From contig JAJEKV010000207.1 of assembly GCA_021234155.1 (NCBI GenBank), positions 1,302,001 to 1,366,000 of the forward strand: 64,000 nucleotides of DNA. The letters are read 5' to 3'. Every line of letters begins with the position of its first letter. The first letter of the stretch is position 1. A program made the translations under genes and the position numbers. Shown here piece after piece: positions 23,677 to 35,945 of this stretch. This stretch comes from Isoetes taiwanensis. Lineage: Eukaryota > Streptophyta > Lycopodiopsida > Isoetales > Isoetaceae. Under the pieces are notes generated by a model. It had not been told where the DNA came from and made no database searches. It saw only the letters and a program-made list of their open reading frames with translations.

Positions 23677-23867
23677 AATCTCCTTTTTCCCGTGCCCTTT
23701 TTCCGTTCTTTTTCATCTTTCCTTCTCCCTTTTCTGTTTCTCTCTCCTTAAGAGATCAAAGCATGTTTAATCACGGTGGTGGAAGTCTGTGATAATTCTT
23801 GGCCTTCGGATGCACTTACCTAATCAACCATTCAAATTAGGGCTTGATCCGCGACATTATAACATTA
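23677..23867 (-). mobile_element. 5'-terminal stub of an older Helitron, split by H4
   Basis: Read on the minus strand from 23867, this is the family 5' block (TAATGTTATAATG, GCCCTAATTTGAATGG, CATCCGAAGGCC, CTTTGATCTCTTAAG) followed by the start of a polypurine body (23680-23752). The first five bases, TCTTA, lie at 27824-27820 on the other side of H4, so H4 inserted five bases inside this Helitron's terminus. The 3' end of this older copy was not found to the left. Confidence 0.75.
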
Positions 23868-24440
23868 CTAGTAATGGTGCTCAGTGTTGCTGGGCAATTG
23901 CTGAAACGTGTAAGGTTGTTTATAGTGACCCTCACTTGAGAACCTATAAGTTCAGATTATTCTTCACATTTGCTTTCAATTGTGTGGTAGCCCTCCCTTT
24001 TAATGCATGAGCAAGAGCTTGAGGCTAGAGTTGTTTTTTCCCCTTGTGGTGTTGAAGATATAAACACTCACTGGCATGTATAGCTATATAACCCAAAAAG
24101 ACTAAATTAAGTAAAAAAAATTGAAAATCCAAATCTAAAATGGCCAATGCAAAACCAAATCAATGCTAAGGAAAACAGTGCAATGATAAATTAGAACTAT
24201 TGGTATGGTAGAATTAAAAGCAAATGGTAGGGTAGAACTATTGGTATGGTAGAATTAGAAGCAATGCAATGTCTGTAGAGAGCAATTTGCGTGATTGTTA
24301 AGTCATTTACAATGTAATGCTTTAGCTAGGCTTGCTCAATTAGTAACTCAACTTTAAATATTTTTTTGCTTTATGCTACATATTGTCCAATTTTTTATGA
24401 AATTGCATCAGTTTGTGGCTCCATTTCTGCGGCATTAAGC

Positions 24441-25205
24441 AAGGAAGGAAGGTATTTTTATCGTCCACGGAGACCAATCGGTCTATGGGACCCAATACAA
24501 AAGCGCAGCAAGCGGATTACTACCCGGATTAAAAAACCCCCGCCCCGAAGGGTTTTCGAGGGAAAAACCGTGGCAGCAATCAGCCTGCTGATAAACTGTT
24601 CCAATATACAAAATGCAAAAACACACAAATATATACACTCATGCACTGCACCCGTAGTGCCTGATCAGTGGGCAGCCAGGCGGGGGCAAAGGTGAGCTCG
24701 CAGATCCAGTACCTCCTGAATGTACGACCCCAGAGCACGTACTGACGGTGTGTTCATCAGCAAATGTAGGGGCAAGTCCAACCATAGTAAGGGAGCGTAT
24801 CTGGCCCGGATCTGACTGAATGCTGGGCAACTCTGGAAAGTGTGAGACTCATCCTCAATGGCACCCGTTTGACAACACTGACAGAGGCGCCCCGGCGGGG
24901 CTCCCCAATCCACCGCCCTGCCTCGTCGCGAAGATGGTGGGCACCTCGTGCGAATGGAGGCAATGAGTCTGCGCTTTTTAGGGGTACCGGGAACGGTAGA
25001 GCTGCGGGCCCCGGGCTAACACGGGGTTGATGTGCTCCTTGTAATGGGCCGTTTTGACCTGCTCTAGAGCGCCGGGGTCCCAGAACTTGCCAAGAAAGCA
25101 AGCGTCCAGGTACTCCCGCAGCCGCCACGATCGGCCTCGTGGTCCACCAAGACGCACTGCGGTTCCGACGTTCCATCCGGGCGCACTGCTCCTGCATGTA
25201 CTATA
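24441..25205 (-). mobile_element. 5'-truncated LINE copy inside H4
   Basis: Minus-strand copy of the (TTCC)n-tailed LINE: tail at 24441-24452, then the 3' UTR with the CCCCGAAGGGTTTTCGAGGG stem. The ORF2 C-terminus (frames 24913-24665 and 25197-24757) contains CQCCQTGAIEDESHTFQSC, a Cys/His motif better preserved than in the other two copies. Confidence 0.85.
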
Positions 25206-27680
25206 GAACGGCTAGTTCTTTTACCACTTTGAAGTTTAGGTCTAACCAACTAAAAACATCCGTGACAGATGTGCATGCCCTATAAAGCATGTACAATACA
25301 TGTTCATGTTCGGTTTCAAGGCTAATCCTTTTATTACTTTGAATTTAGATACATCCAATTAAAAACATTCTGTGACAGTTCGTCATGAGTCTACACATAT
25401 ATGAGCAACATAAGAATGAAATAGTGCAATTTTTGGGCTTATGAATAGAGTCTGTTTATTGAATTGTGTCTAGTTTCCTGCACGGTGTCACCTGCCATGG
25501 CACTCAAGATGATGATGTTGATGTTTAGTTATGAAGTAAACATCATAACTAAATGTTAAGAGTATGTAGCAGTATTACAGTTGCCACAAGATCATACTCT
25601 GCCCAGTAGTCTGTACTTTTTTACTTACCAAGAACGTCTTAAAGAGAAATACATGAATGGAATCATGGGATCACCTTCAATTCATAGTAGCATAGGAGAT
25701 CCCTAACTCCCAACGTCACAAACTTGGAGCCTTGGTTTTCAAAGTTAGACACCTGCGGTATAATGCAAATGCAAGCCATTCATAAGTTGCCAATATCCTA
25801 AGGTCTTACTTCCAGAGCCATGCAGCCAAATGTAATCATTCCTTGTATTTCAACATTCTTCTTTGATTTTGTACACTCTCCAATATCTGTTGCATTAACC
25901 AAGTTGTCAGATAATGAGAGTCTGTAATATTGCCATATTGCAGACTGAAAACGTACATTATGTACTGGAGCATGGCCTATGGTCTGTTGTTAATTTCACA
26001 TGCTTGGATTTTGCTACAAATTTCAGAAAATGGCATGTAAGAATGTGGATGTTTCCTAGAAAATAGTCATTATTTTTATTTACATCAGCATAATCCTTTT
26101 ATATTGCCCCATGAAATAGCAAACCTGCAAGATTTATCAGGATTTTTGCCTGCTTATTATCATGGAACAATTGATTGCTTCAAATCCTTCCATTAAATGA
26201 ATAAAGTAGAACTAAATCAAATAGGAATAAGCCTCTACCTTTAAACCTTGATTGCGGATCAACACCTACATAAGTACAATACTTGCAGAAGAGAGCAAAA
26301 AAAGGAGACAAACCTGTAAGGATTTGGTATCGAATCATGCTTCCAGCTCCAAAAATGCATTTCTTTAGATTCTTTGGATTTTACATTTATACAGTGGCAT
26401 GCAGTGTTACTTGGAAAAAAGATAAACCAAACTGGTGGAGCTGGCTGCCATAGCCAAAGCAAAGATCAGTTTAAGATCGTTGGGATCTTTTGAGGGATCT
26501 TTTGAGAGCAATTTCTGGATTTCTACTTCCATCTATCTCGTGTCCAAAAGTAGAGGCTATGTTCCCACCATGCATTTCTACTAAAAGGGCCATGCTGGGC
26601 GGAAAAGCTCTTCTAGAATTTGCAAGCCATAGTCCGGCCACAACCAACAGACTAAACTGCACTACTATACGATAGCTGTAAGCTCAGATCCCCATAATAG
26701 CTGCTTCAAGAACCACTAGAATTCTAAGCCTTGTGACATAAAAACTGAAATGGCTCGTAATCATATCCTGCATACCATGGATCATAAAAGGGATCTACTT
26801 GCAGCAGACTTGACGATGTGCTTTCGTTTACAGACTGGGCATTCTAGCTTGCCATGTCTGCCCTTATCCTTCCTTGTACGGTCAGCAAGTCTGGATTTCC
26901 CACCTCCCTAATTTGTTGTTGCTGCATCAAATCTATATTTCGATCATTACCACCTAAAGAAAAAACCACAATGTCTCAAAATAAAATTCAAAGATTCTCG
27001 AATAATCATAATCCAGATTCTGGTCCTGGCCACTATAGGAAAGGTGCAGACATATTCTTCTGAGCTTAATTTATAGTAAGTACTTACATGAAATTGCCCA
27101 TGCAAAGATGTGGAAATTCGGTGCCCTTCCTAAATCCAAAGTACCCACAACAACAATTTGTCAGACTGGGTTGGATATCGGTTTGGGACAGATGTAAGTT
27201 TGTGTAAGTTTGCAGATGAATAACTGCAAGAGTAAGAAATTATAGAGCAGGTGCATAAAAGCCACACAGAAGCTATTAGAGATATTTCCACTTACTAAAT
27301 TCTGTCGTGGCCTATTCCTGTATCAAACTTCGCATTAAACCAAAACAATTGCTGGCATAAAAGCTCTTGAAATGAGAAAATGCTAGAATTTCTAAGCTGC
27401 TATAGGGTCCACGGCAGGCGGCTCTTTTAGCTCAGCATCACCCAAAACCTTCTCTACCCTATCGGATATGTTGGAAAAAGGCTGAGAAGAGCGGTTGTAG
27501 CAAGGCGCTTCGAGAACTTCACCGTAAAAAAAATTCGAGGGATGTCAGCCGTTGAAAAACCCAGGCCTCGCTGAAACCACAAAGTCATGGTTGCATGGAT
27601 ATACTCAAGGATCATAGCCATAGCCATATAGCCATAGGGCATCCGCCATAGCCACCACAATTTTCTTCTAGCTACCAAGG
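25206..27680. other. Cargo of H4, nothing recognised
   Basis: Several short minus-strand frames (for example 26662-26471 and 27684-27454) have protein-like composition but no motif I recognise. Captured gene pieces are possible. Short tandem duplications occur at 24180-24260 just outside this span. Confidence 0.25.
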
Positions 27681-27819
27681 ACATCCAGCAAACTCTCGCT
27701 CCTCTTGAGAAACCATAAAAAAAGGTAATCTATCTAAGCCGTCTGATTTGGTCGAACAATTTGAACTGTCCGATTTAGGGCGTGGTCCATTACTTGCACT
27801 AAAACATTATAATATAAGA

Positions 27820-27919
27820 TAAGATAATATAAAAATTTTGAATATCATGGATGTGAAATGGTTCCTGGATGTCTGTTTTTCAAAAATCCTTTAGAAACCT
27901 GACTAGATCTCACAACGTA

Positions 27920-27952
<33 letters not shown>

Positions 27953-28318
27953 TTATTTATAACAACCCATTCATATGTTTTGGGGATATGGTATATGGTT
28001 TCAGGAATTGTAATTTTTACACCATATCAAATCCCCCTAGAACTCCATGTTATTGTGCTATATATTATTCTAAACGAGGTGCACCCTGGACTGCCACAGT
28101 CGTCGGATCTGTCGATCCAGATGTCGGCGCCTCTGGGCACCTCTCGTTTCGCTTATGGTCATTTATGATTGGGGGTGCCTCGTAGGATCGATGGATCGAT
28201 GCGGTCACCTTGTCTAGGCCTGATTTATTTTCGTAAAGTTTCGAGTCCCCGTATTTCATATTTCATAAAGCCATAGGCACATGTGTATTTTATATTTTAA
28301 AACCATAGGCAACCCCAA
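27820..28318. other. Host flank of H4/H5 with one arm of an inverted repeat
   Basis: 27820-27824 is the detached TC end of the older Helitron. 27920-27950 is a (TG)n then poly-T run. 28075-28180 is the reverse complement of the sequence formed by joining 28305-28318 to 31052 onwards (CAATCATAAATGACCATAA shared). Confidence 0.6.
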
Positions 28319-31051
28319 TCTTATATTATAATGTTATTGTGTAAGTGTTGGACCCAGCCCTAGATCCGACGGCTAAGATTTAACCCTAGAATTAGATCTG
28401 ACCATTTTTTTCCTGTGTTATCAAAGGAATGAGGGGGCGACAGAGCTGCTATTGACGTCTTATGGCAGCGCCAAGCATAAGCAATGGCCTTTGATTCATG
28501 GTGGATTTGCACCACCTGCTCAGTTCAATTCCTAGCTCTGTTGTAAAACCTAAGAAACAAAGATGTGGTCGCCTCTATGACCTTTTCGCTCGGATTAAGG
28601 ATGTGGGCGCAATTTGCAGCAGCAAATAGGAAGCTGCCGCTCTGAAATGCAGGTCTACTTGATGCGGTTCTTCAGGTTTGGATGTTTGAAAAAGTGCATA
28701 GAGAAGATGAATGAGAAGGAATGATAGGACCTGGCAGCATCTCTGGTGCTTCTCTGGCGCTGCCTCTTTTCCTTTTCAAATTCCTCTGATCGTCAGAGCG
28801 CAGGCATGTCTGGGTGCCGCAATTGCCAAAATGGGCTAAGGTTAGCAGGTAAAACTAATCTAGCACTGTGAAATCCTAGATAATAAGGTGCAGTTTGATG
28901 CACATGTGCTCATCCAGTTCGATTTACAGTTTTGATGCTGTGTTTTGAGGTGCTTGAGAGTTTCAACAACAGTATTCGTCAGAGATCATAGGTACGTTGC
29001 ATCGTGGTGTTTTCTGCATGTTGATTTACATCTCTGTAAGAGTGTATTGACAGTATGTTTTCAGGAAAAGCATTTCAAAAATTGCAGGTTCCCTATAGAA
29101 GGTGCATAATAGGTTGCAAGCATTTGTGGTATTGTATTTTTTGCTTAACAATTTGTACAGGGTCTTGAGCAAAAAGTGTTGATTTGCTATAGGCTTCGTA
29201 GGGTTTTGGGCAAAAAGTGTTGAATTCTATAGCTTTGCATTGCATTGCTCTGTGATAATTTCAATTTGTATGATATCAATTTAGATAAGGAACTGATATA
29301 CATTTTGTGGGATGCAGCAGATGCCTTGCCATTAACATGAGGCAATTGAATCGTGTTAGAAGTTCACTTCTCTGCCAGCTATAGAATAAGGTCAGACCTG
29401 CCATTTAGGCATGCTTTTTTTAACCGTTCCTTCTTGCACACAAACATCTAATACTGAATACGGTCAGACCTGCCATTTAGGCATGCTTTTTTTAACCATT
29501 CCTTCTTGCACACAAACATCTAATACTGTCAGAACCTGCTGTTATGATGTCCATTATGCTTTGGCCTTGGTCGTGAGATATAAATCATGCTTCTCACATT
29601 TGTGCAGTAAAGATAAGAAAACTAAGATGAAATAATGATTTGTGAATATTGGCCTTGATAAGTATATTGCATCATGGTGTTTACTTCATGTTGATTACAC
29701 CTCTGTAGGAGTGTATTGACAATATGGTTTTCAGGAAAAGGATTGTCAAAACCACAGGTTCAAAAGCATATATTCAAGTAAAAGAATTGAAGAATAATTC
29801 CCTATAGAACGTGCCAGGAGTTTTGTATAAAGACATTATTCTTTCACACGCATACCTGTTTTAACCATTCCTTTTTTTCCTCTGTAAAAAAATGAAGTTG
29901 ACTAAGATGAAAATGCTTTATCAATCTTGGTCTTATATTCTTTTTTAATGTGGTAGGCTATTTTCTCCATGTATTAAACTTCTAAGATAGAAACGAAATA
30001 GGGAGGAATGATGTGAAAAAAAAAAGCCACACCTTTGAGGTTGAATGTTCATACCCATTCTGGGATATTGGAGTTTCTAAACATTCTATGGCTCTGCAAT
30101 TTCTCGAAGGTCTAATATGAATTCTCACTTGCTTATCCAAACAATGCAACATATCCACCCACATTGATACAGAAAATGCCATGCATATACGCATATGGTG
30201 GTCTAACAATGCAACAATAATTCCACAAACACATGGAAAATAATCACAAGGTAACTTATCAATAGATGCTTTGCAGACGACTCTAGCTGCCACATGGAGC
30301 TGCCACATACTTTATTTTACTCTTCATTTATATTTTCTTTAAGGTGAATGCACTTATTTTTAAAGATAAGTAATAACAATAAAAGAAGAAAGATATGCTT
30401 TTTAAATTCAAATATTTAGGTTCAAACTTTTTAAAATGTGTTAATGACTTCCGAGATAGGAATTTTAAGTCATGACCATGTCTTCTGGAGTAAAGAGCAT
30501 ATTGTATAAGACAATATCAATGTTCTGGTTGCTATATTATTGCTATAGTGATTGAAGGATCCAAATTCATGTCTCTTTGTCAACAGCCCAAATTTATGCC
30601 CTTTTTCCCTTCTAATCAAAACATCAACCTACGGCCATCAATTGATGCGAGGAGAAGACCATCTAACAACATGAGTAAATGCAAGAGATAAGCGAAAAAA
30701 AGGGAAACAAATTAAAGAAGTGGAAGGGCTTTTAGGAAGAAAACAAGGAAATCCATCAAATAAAGTCTAGACTCAATCCAAGGCGCCCGATGCATTATGC
30801 ATTTCTTGTGACCTCTAATACTTCGACTAACAAACATAGAAGACATTAAGGAGCCTTGCCAATGCATCAAGTTGTTCTAGGCCCAAGGACACAAATGTGG
30901 AAGCTTCTAAGAGAGTGATGAATTGGAAAGCAAGCTAGACAATGAATTAAAGGATAATGCATGAGTGGTGAGCCAACACCTCAATACCACTGCTGCCTTA
31001 TCATTTACAGGTCCACAACTTATGCCCAGCAACGCTGGGCACCGTTACTAG
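28319..31051 (+). mobile_element. Helitron H5, non-autonomous
   Basis: It starts TCTTATATTATAATGTTATT after A (28318). It ends with the perfect hairpin GCCCAGC-AAC-GCTGGGC, then ACCGTTA and CTAG before T (31052). Its 5' block keeps the GCCCTAGATCCGACGGCTAAGA variant of the family phrase. There is no polypurine body. Instead it contains internal duplications: 28998-29110 resembles 29669-29815 (GAGTGTATTGACA...TTTTCAGGAAAAG), and a 72-bp tandem unit occurs at 29390. The cargo is not recognised. Confidence 0.93.
29390..29528 (+). repeat. Two-copy tandem repeat, 72-bp period, in H5
   Basis: Units begin GGTCAGACCTGCCATTTAGG at 29390 and 29462 and are nearly identical, with one G/A difference in TTAACC(G/A)TTCC. 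Confidence 0.85.
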
Positions 31052-31470
31052 TCATAAATGACCATAATCAAAACAAAATGGGTGGAGGTTGTAGGATCGA
31101 CGGATCAACGTCTCAGGTAGTCTAGACACACTTTGTTTGGTATGTTGAAGGCACAAACAACGAGGAATTTGATAAACCATATTTTAGACCATAGGATCGA
31201 TGAATTGATGCGAACACCCATGCTCTAGGCCATAGGATCGACGGATCCAATGCCTCAGGTAGTCCAGGTGCACGTTGTTTAGTATGTTAAAGGCACAATT
31301 CATATTGTCAATAGCAAGAAATTTGATAAATCACCCATGCTCCGTGGGATCGATGGATCCAATGACTCCAGTAATTCAAGCACACCTTGTTTAGTACGTT
31401 GAAGACACAATTCAGATTGTTAATAGCGAGAATTTTAGAAGGTTGAAGGCAAAATTCATACTTATTAATA
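31052..31470 (+). repeat. Degenerate minisatellite, TAGGATCGACGGATC family
   Basis: Units beginning near 31092, 31193, 31235 and 31347 share GGATCGA(C/T)GGATC, CTCAGGTAGTC and TTGTTTAGTATGTTGAAGGC. Inverted relatives lie at 28075-28180 and 63790-64000. Function unknown. Confidence 0.6.
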
Positions 31471-31497
31471 GCAGAAGCAGAAGAAGAGGATTTTTTT

Positions 31498-31560
31498 AAC
31501 ATCCACGGAAACCCAATCGGGTTATGGGACCAGTACATGAAAGAGGGGTCTAAGCCCAAA
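31498..31560 (-). mobile_element. LINE 3'-end remnant
   Basis: ACATCCACGGAAACCCAATCGGGTTATGGGACC is a diverged form of the LINE 3' sequence seen at 24455-24490 (ATCGTCCACGGAGACCAATC). No tail is preserved. Confidence 0.4.
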
Positions 31561-33124
31561 AGATAACTTGGAGAGGCATTTGATAAATCTTGGGTTGAAG
31601 CAGTCAAGGAGCTAGAGGAGGTGGAGAAAGATGAAGCCGAAAATATAACAAGTGAAACTTCTTAGAATGAGGCATGGAACCAACAAGGAACGAGTCATGG
31701 GAAACTACATAGGAAGCGTTACGAGAAATAGGTGCACTACATAACTTCCAATGATGCTCGTTATCCCATGGAAATGGATGACACCTAAAATTGAAATTTG
31801 TTAGGTTTGTCCCTTTCTTTATCCTACATTCTTTTATTAGGAGATGTCATACATTCCATAGTCCAAAATTGTTCAACTAAAAGAAATACCTTATCATCCA
31901 CGTGGTGCCTAAAATGCACCCTAGAATATATACAAGGCCAACTTAATTAAGTTATCGAAACGTTTTACTATCATTCACCATTTTAACTATATTGTGTTTA
32001 GATCAAGTATGGAACTTGGTTTGTTTCAAATGTATTAGATAATTTTCTGGTCGGAGATGGTAAGGGGGGGGGGATTTGGACTCTGTTCTTTCTTCGGAAT
32101 TGAGCTCCTTGCAAGGCTGGAAGAACAAGCATAGAAGTGGAAGCTTGTTTCTTTTCTCAAGATTTAGAGTACAAATTCCAGAAGCCAAATCATGGTAAAC
32201 CAGACAGAATAGAGGTAAAATTTAAAGGTCCTGTTTATTACAATGGGGAAAAAAAAAAAAAAGGGGGGGAGAGAGAGAAGAAAAAGAAGTCGCTACCAAC
32301 AAATAGACTATTTGGCAAAACGCCTGTACGAAAAGTGGCTAACATAATTATTGATTTCTGCACAAAGAATCAGGGCCTTTTAAGCTCGTACTATGTGCAT
32401 GCATGCAAAAGAAACTCGCACCAAAACCAACACACAATAAGCTTAGATAACCAAAGCCTAATAGCCATAGATTTAACATCAATATTTCTTGATACTTTGA
32501 AAAGACGAGATGGATGCTTTTGTCAGATTAAATAATAGAATCTTGCTACCTCATTTCTGCTCAGCAATTACTATATACAGCAAGCAGTCAAATTGAGGAG
32601 ACAAACTACATCTCAGTTCATAAAAAGCAGCACACATCACTGCCATGAACATACACTTCACAACTCAAGAAGAAAATACATGATCAGGTGAGAAATCCAT
32701 CACTCAAATGATCAATACATGTTCTATCTCAGTTGTATGCTTGATTTTACTTCATAAATCCTCGGGCAAAGCCGTTGCTTCTGCGGTTCTCTAATCACAA
32801 GTTCACAAAGAACAGTGAACCAAAGTATGCAATATCTTGTTGCATGGTTACTTCATCTCCAAGATGAAGTGTTCGCCTCGGCAGATCTCTTTAATCATTA
32901 GTTCACTGCAGATCTTTTATCATTAGTTCACAGGGCACAGTGAACCAAAACCAAATAGGCAAATTTTTGAATCAGGTGCAAGTGCAATGACAAAACTAGA
33001 CAAACTTCTACTAGCAAGGTGATCTAAGGAAGAACCCTAACTAACCCTAAACTAAGCAGGGGAATTAACTGTAGTGCAGCAAAACCTATATAGAAATTCA
33101 ACAAATTGTTGAAGAAAATTTGCA
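31561..33124. other. Intergenic DNA 3' of the LBD gene, no gene recognised
   Basis: AT-rich. An A-run followed by a G-run occurs at 32245-32270. Positions 32785-32950 hold a repeated TAATCA(T/C)..AGTTCAC and CAGTGAACCAAA motif of unknown meaning. Confidence 0.4.
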
Positions 33125-34196
33125 TCAGCAGGAGGTCCAGAGGGGTTCTGCATCAAACTGTTCCATGTTCATAAGGTTGGATTTGTAATGTTGTGCAAAC
33201 TCAGGGGAACTTGGAACTGAAGAAGTAGGGGGCAAAGAAGGCATGGCTTTGCCAGGTTGAAGATTTGTCGGCACCGCGGCATGCTGCATCCTTAAGCACA
33301 TAATCTCTGCCTGTGCTACTGCAAGTTGAGTTTGAAGATGAGCTACTTGTTGCTGCAAAGCAGAAATTGCACCTACACAACCATAAACTGGATCTCTAAT
33401 TCTTGCATTTGCTTCATACACCATGCTGCTTACTGCATCTCCCCTCTGATGCACTGGCAAATCCTGTTTAAACACAAAGCATCACTGATTAGTACTGTTT
33501 AATCTATTATCCTGTTTAGACGCAGGACATAATAATAGATTTGAAACAAAATCCATCCGTTTCTTTACTTTTGAGACGACTTGTTAAAGAAAAGAGAAGC
33601 AAATCCTGATTAAACAAAACGAAACTTTTTTTTTCATGTCTTTGATGAAACTTCCTGTTCAAATAGATAGGACCAGACTAGAATCAGAATTGGTCAGATT
33701 TTTATGTATATACTTGTCTACTTGCAGAGTTCGACAACACAGGAAAATATTAATTCTCAGCTTTTTGTATCCTTCCAAACATTCAACGCTTGCTTTTTCT
33801 TTATTCTTCATCGCATTAATCACTCGACAATGAAAACCATCATCTTCGATCAGCCCACTTGCCAAAAACAAGAGAAGAAATAGAAAAGAATGAAGAGATA
33901 ATAGACTACAGACAAAATAATGGCTTGACAATCGAGACTTTAGAAGGATCGATACGACAAGTTACACACGTCGTGATTTGATGGATAAAGGGCGATAATC
34001 AAAATTATTGTAAAAGACAATGCCATAAGCTTACCTGTAGCATCTTGTTGACATTGCTCGCCCCAAATACTTTGTGAACATAAGCAAATTTCTGTGGCTC
34101 GTCTGGTGGAAAATAGGGCGCAAAAATGCAGTCCTTTGCACATCTCCGACGCAGTAGCTTGCATGCAGCACAGGGGCTTGTGCCGGATCCAGGCAT
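33125..34196 (-). CDS. LOB-domain (LBD) transcription factor, class I, two exons
   Basis: Exon 1 is 34196-34035 (54 codons) and exon 2 is 33463-33125, separated by a phase-0 intron 34034-33464 (GTAAGC...AACAG). The predicted protein is 166 aa. Residues 9-24 form the LOB zinc-finger-like motif C-X2-C-X6-C-X3-C (CAACKLLRRRCAKDC). The GAS block starts around residue 37 (FAYVHKVFGASNVNKM) and runs into exon 2. A class I coiled coil follows (LX6LX3L, with Ile at the last heptad position). The intron lies at the position usual for LBD genes, just after KMLQ. These are plant-specific DNA-binding nuclear proteins acting in organ boundaries and development. A longer frame extends upstream, but MPGSGTSPC is chosen because LBD proteins start shortly before the first Cys. 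A TATAAG sequence lies about 40 bp upstream of the ATG. No damage is seen. The subfamily is not resolved. Confidence 0.95.
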
Positions 34197-34352
34197 GGCG
34201 GATAGTGAAAAAATCGAGGAAAAAAAATTGCTTATAGGGAATGAAAATGGAAAATGCAGTGCCGCAATCAAATCAAGCACCCAAATGCAAATACGAGCTT
34301 GAAAATGAGTTTGATTTTGAAAATGCTCAAAATCGAAACACCTAAACGGCAA

Positions 34353-35825
34353 AATGCGCGAATCTAAACCTCGGGAATTAATACGATCCTTTGAAGCAAA
34401 TGATTCTTGACAATGCCCAATAACCCAAATGGATCAAACAATCCTGGGCAAAAAAAAACCGTCGAAATGTCAAACCCAAAATCAGATTCAAACCGAAGTG
34501 GTCCAATTCTTCCGCGCACAAAACAGAGGAGAAAAATAACCCTGGACTGCTTTTTAAACCACAACAGAAACGGTAACAACGACCGAAAAGCAAGCGTCAG
34601 AGGCCAATTTACAGCCAAGGAAGAAGTCCACAAGGTCGGCAAGCACCGAACAAAAGCTAAATTCGTAATGGTTCCTTGAAAGACAAGCAAAATGCAGCTC
34701 CAATGCTTGGAAGGGATGGAATTCCTCGCCGGAATGCTGTCAGCCTGTTTTTCGGGCAGAATCTAGCAGGGCGGGTCGCCTTCCTCCAAGCTTCGGGAGA
34801 TTCAGCTTATCTGAATAGGTCGAAGAATGCGCCGACTGCGGCCTGCTTTCCTGTTCTTTTAAGAGGGCTACCGTGTTTGAATTTATTAATCAAACGCGCT
34901 TTGGGCCTTAATCCGCGATTACGCCCTAATTAATCGCTTTTCCTTTTCCGGGATTTTTTTAATGTGCATGTCGGCGCATACGCGTATCTTTGTATCTCTG
35001 ATTTTTTCTTCTTCTCTTTGGATTTTGTATTCTTATTGTCCCACCATGCTAATCTCCTTCTTTGAATATATTGACCTATTATCATCTTAGATTAGCAGTT
35101 GAAAATACCTTGTTTCATCAGGTCAACCCAGTCCTTCAGTAGTAATTAAGTCCAACAATGCAAATTAAAGCTGTTGACCTCCACCCATTGGAGAATATTT
35201 TGTTCCGTGAAGTCAACCCCCCATCATTAAGTACCTGGACTATTGATCTTTGATATATCTTTTTGAAGGGCCAAAGAAAACATATTAAAAATAAAATAAG
35301 ATTAACATGAGAATGATAATGGAGGTGGAGATAACCTCAAACCTCAAATATTGGTCTTTAATATTGGTTTAACAATTGAAAATATAGGTCAACTCCTCCC
35401 TCTTTGAATCCAATGCAAAATCAATGAATGCAGATACATGAAATGAGTTTTATGCCCATTCTTGATCTAGGGGTATATAAGTGTAACTCTGGTTGTCACT
35501 AATATAGTAGATGTTTAAAATGTTCCTCCTCTTCAGAGGAAAATGATTAGGAGGTTAAGGCAACTGACAAATATAATTTGCAGCTTGATCATTGTGAATA
35601 TAAGCATAAGAATTGCGGTAGCTATAAAAATTGCTATATCGGTCATTTTGCTCGGAGATATGAAATTAGTTGTAGTTTGTTTTGGGTGTGATAGAGCTTC
35701 TTGCATATACATAGCAATTTACTGCCTTTTAACAAGATGATGCTTTGTGCATAGAGGTTAGAGAAATAATTGAGCAAAGCTACTTCATTTGTCATCCCTG
35801 TTGAGTCTCAAGTGGAAGCTCTCCA
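34353..35825. other. Upstream region of the LBD gene, no gene recognised
   Basis: Moderately GC-rich to about 34900, then AT-rich. Short frames here show no known motif. Promoter elements of the LBD gene probably lie within the first part, but I cannot point to specific sites. Confidence 0.4.
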
Positions 35826-35945
35826 TATATATGGGTGATGGGGTGCCACCCTTCGGGGTTGTATGATTCGAGCCCATGAAGGACCTGTGTCCTTGGCCAT
35901 ACACACGTGGACTCATCCCACGTGGCTTGTTGAGATAGTTAGAGA
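35826..35945 (+). mobile_element. Possible SINE remnant
   Basis: GATTCGAGCCC at 35865-35875 fits a pol III B box and ATGGGTGATGGGG at 35831 is a weak A box about 25 bases before it. The spacing suits a tRNA-derived head. No tail or target duplication is seen. Confidence 0.3.

Larger units (their letters stand above)
23868..27819 (-). mobile_element. Helitron H4, nested in an older Helitron end
   Basis: On the minus strand it starts TCTTATATTATAATGTTTTA at 27819 and ends at 23868 with GCCCAGC-AAC-ACTGAGC (two stem mismatches), then ACCATTA and CTAG. Flanks are A and T as expected. It lacks the polypurine body and carries about 3 kb of unassigned cargo plus a LINE fragment. No helicase coding. 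Confidence 0.88.
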
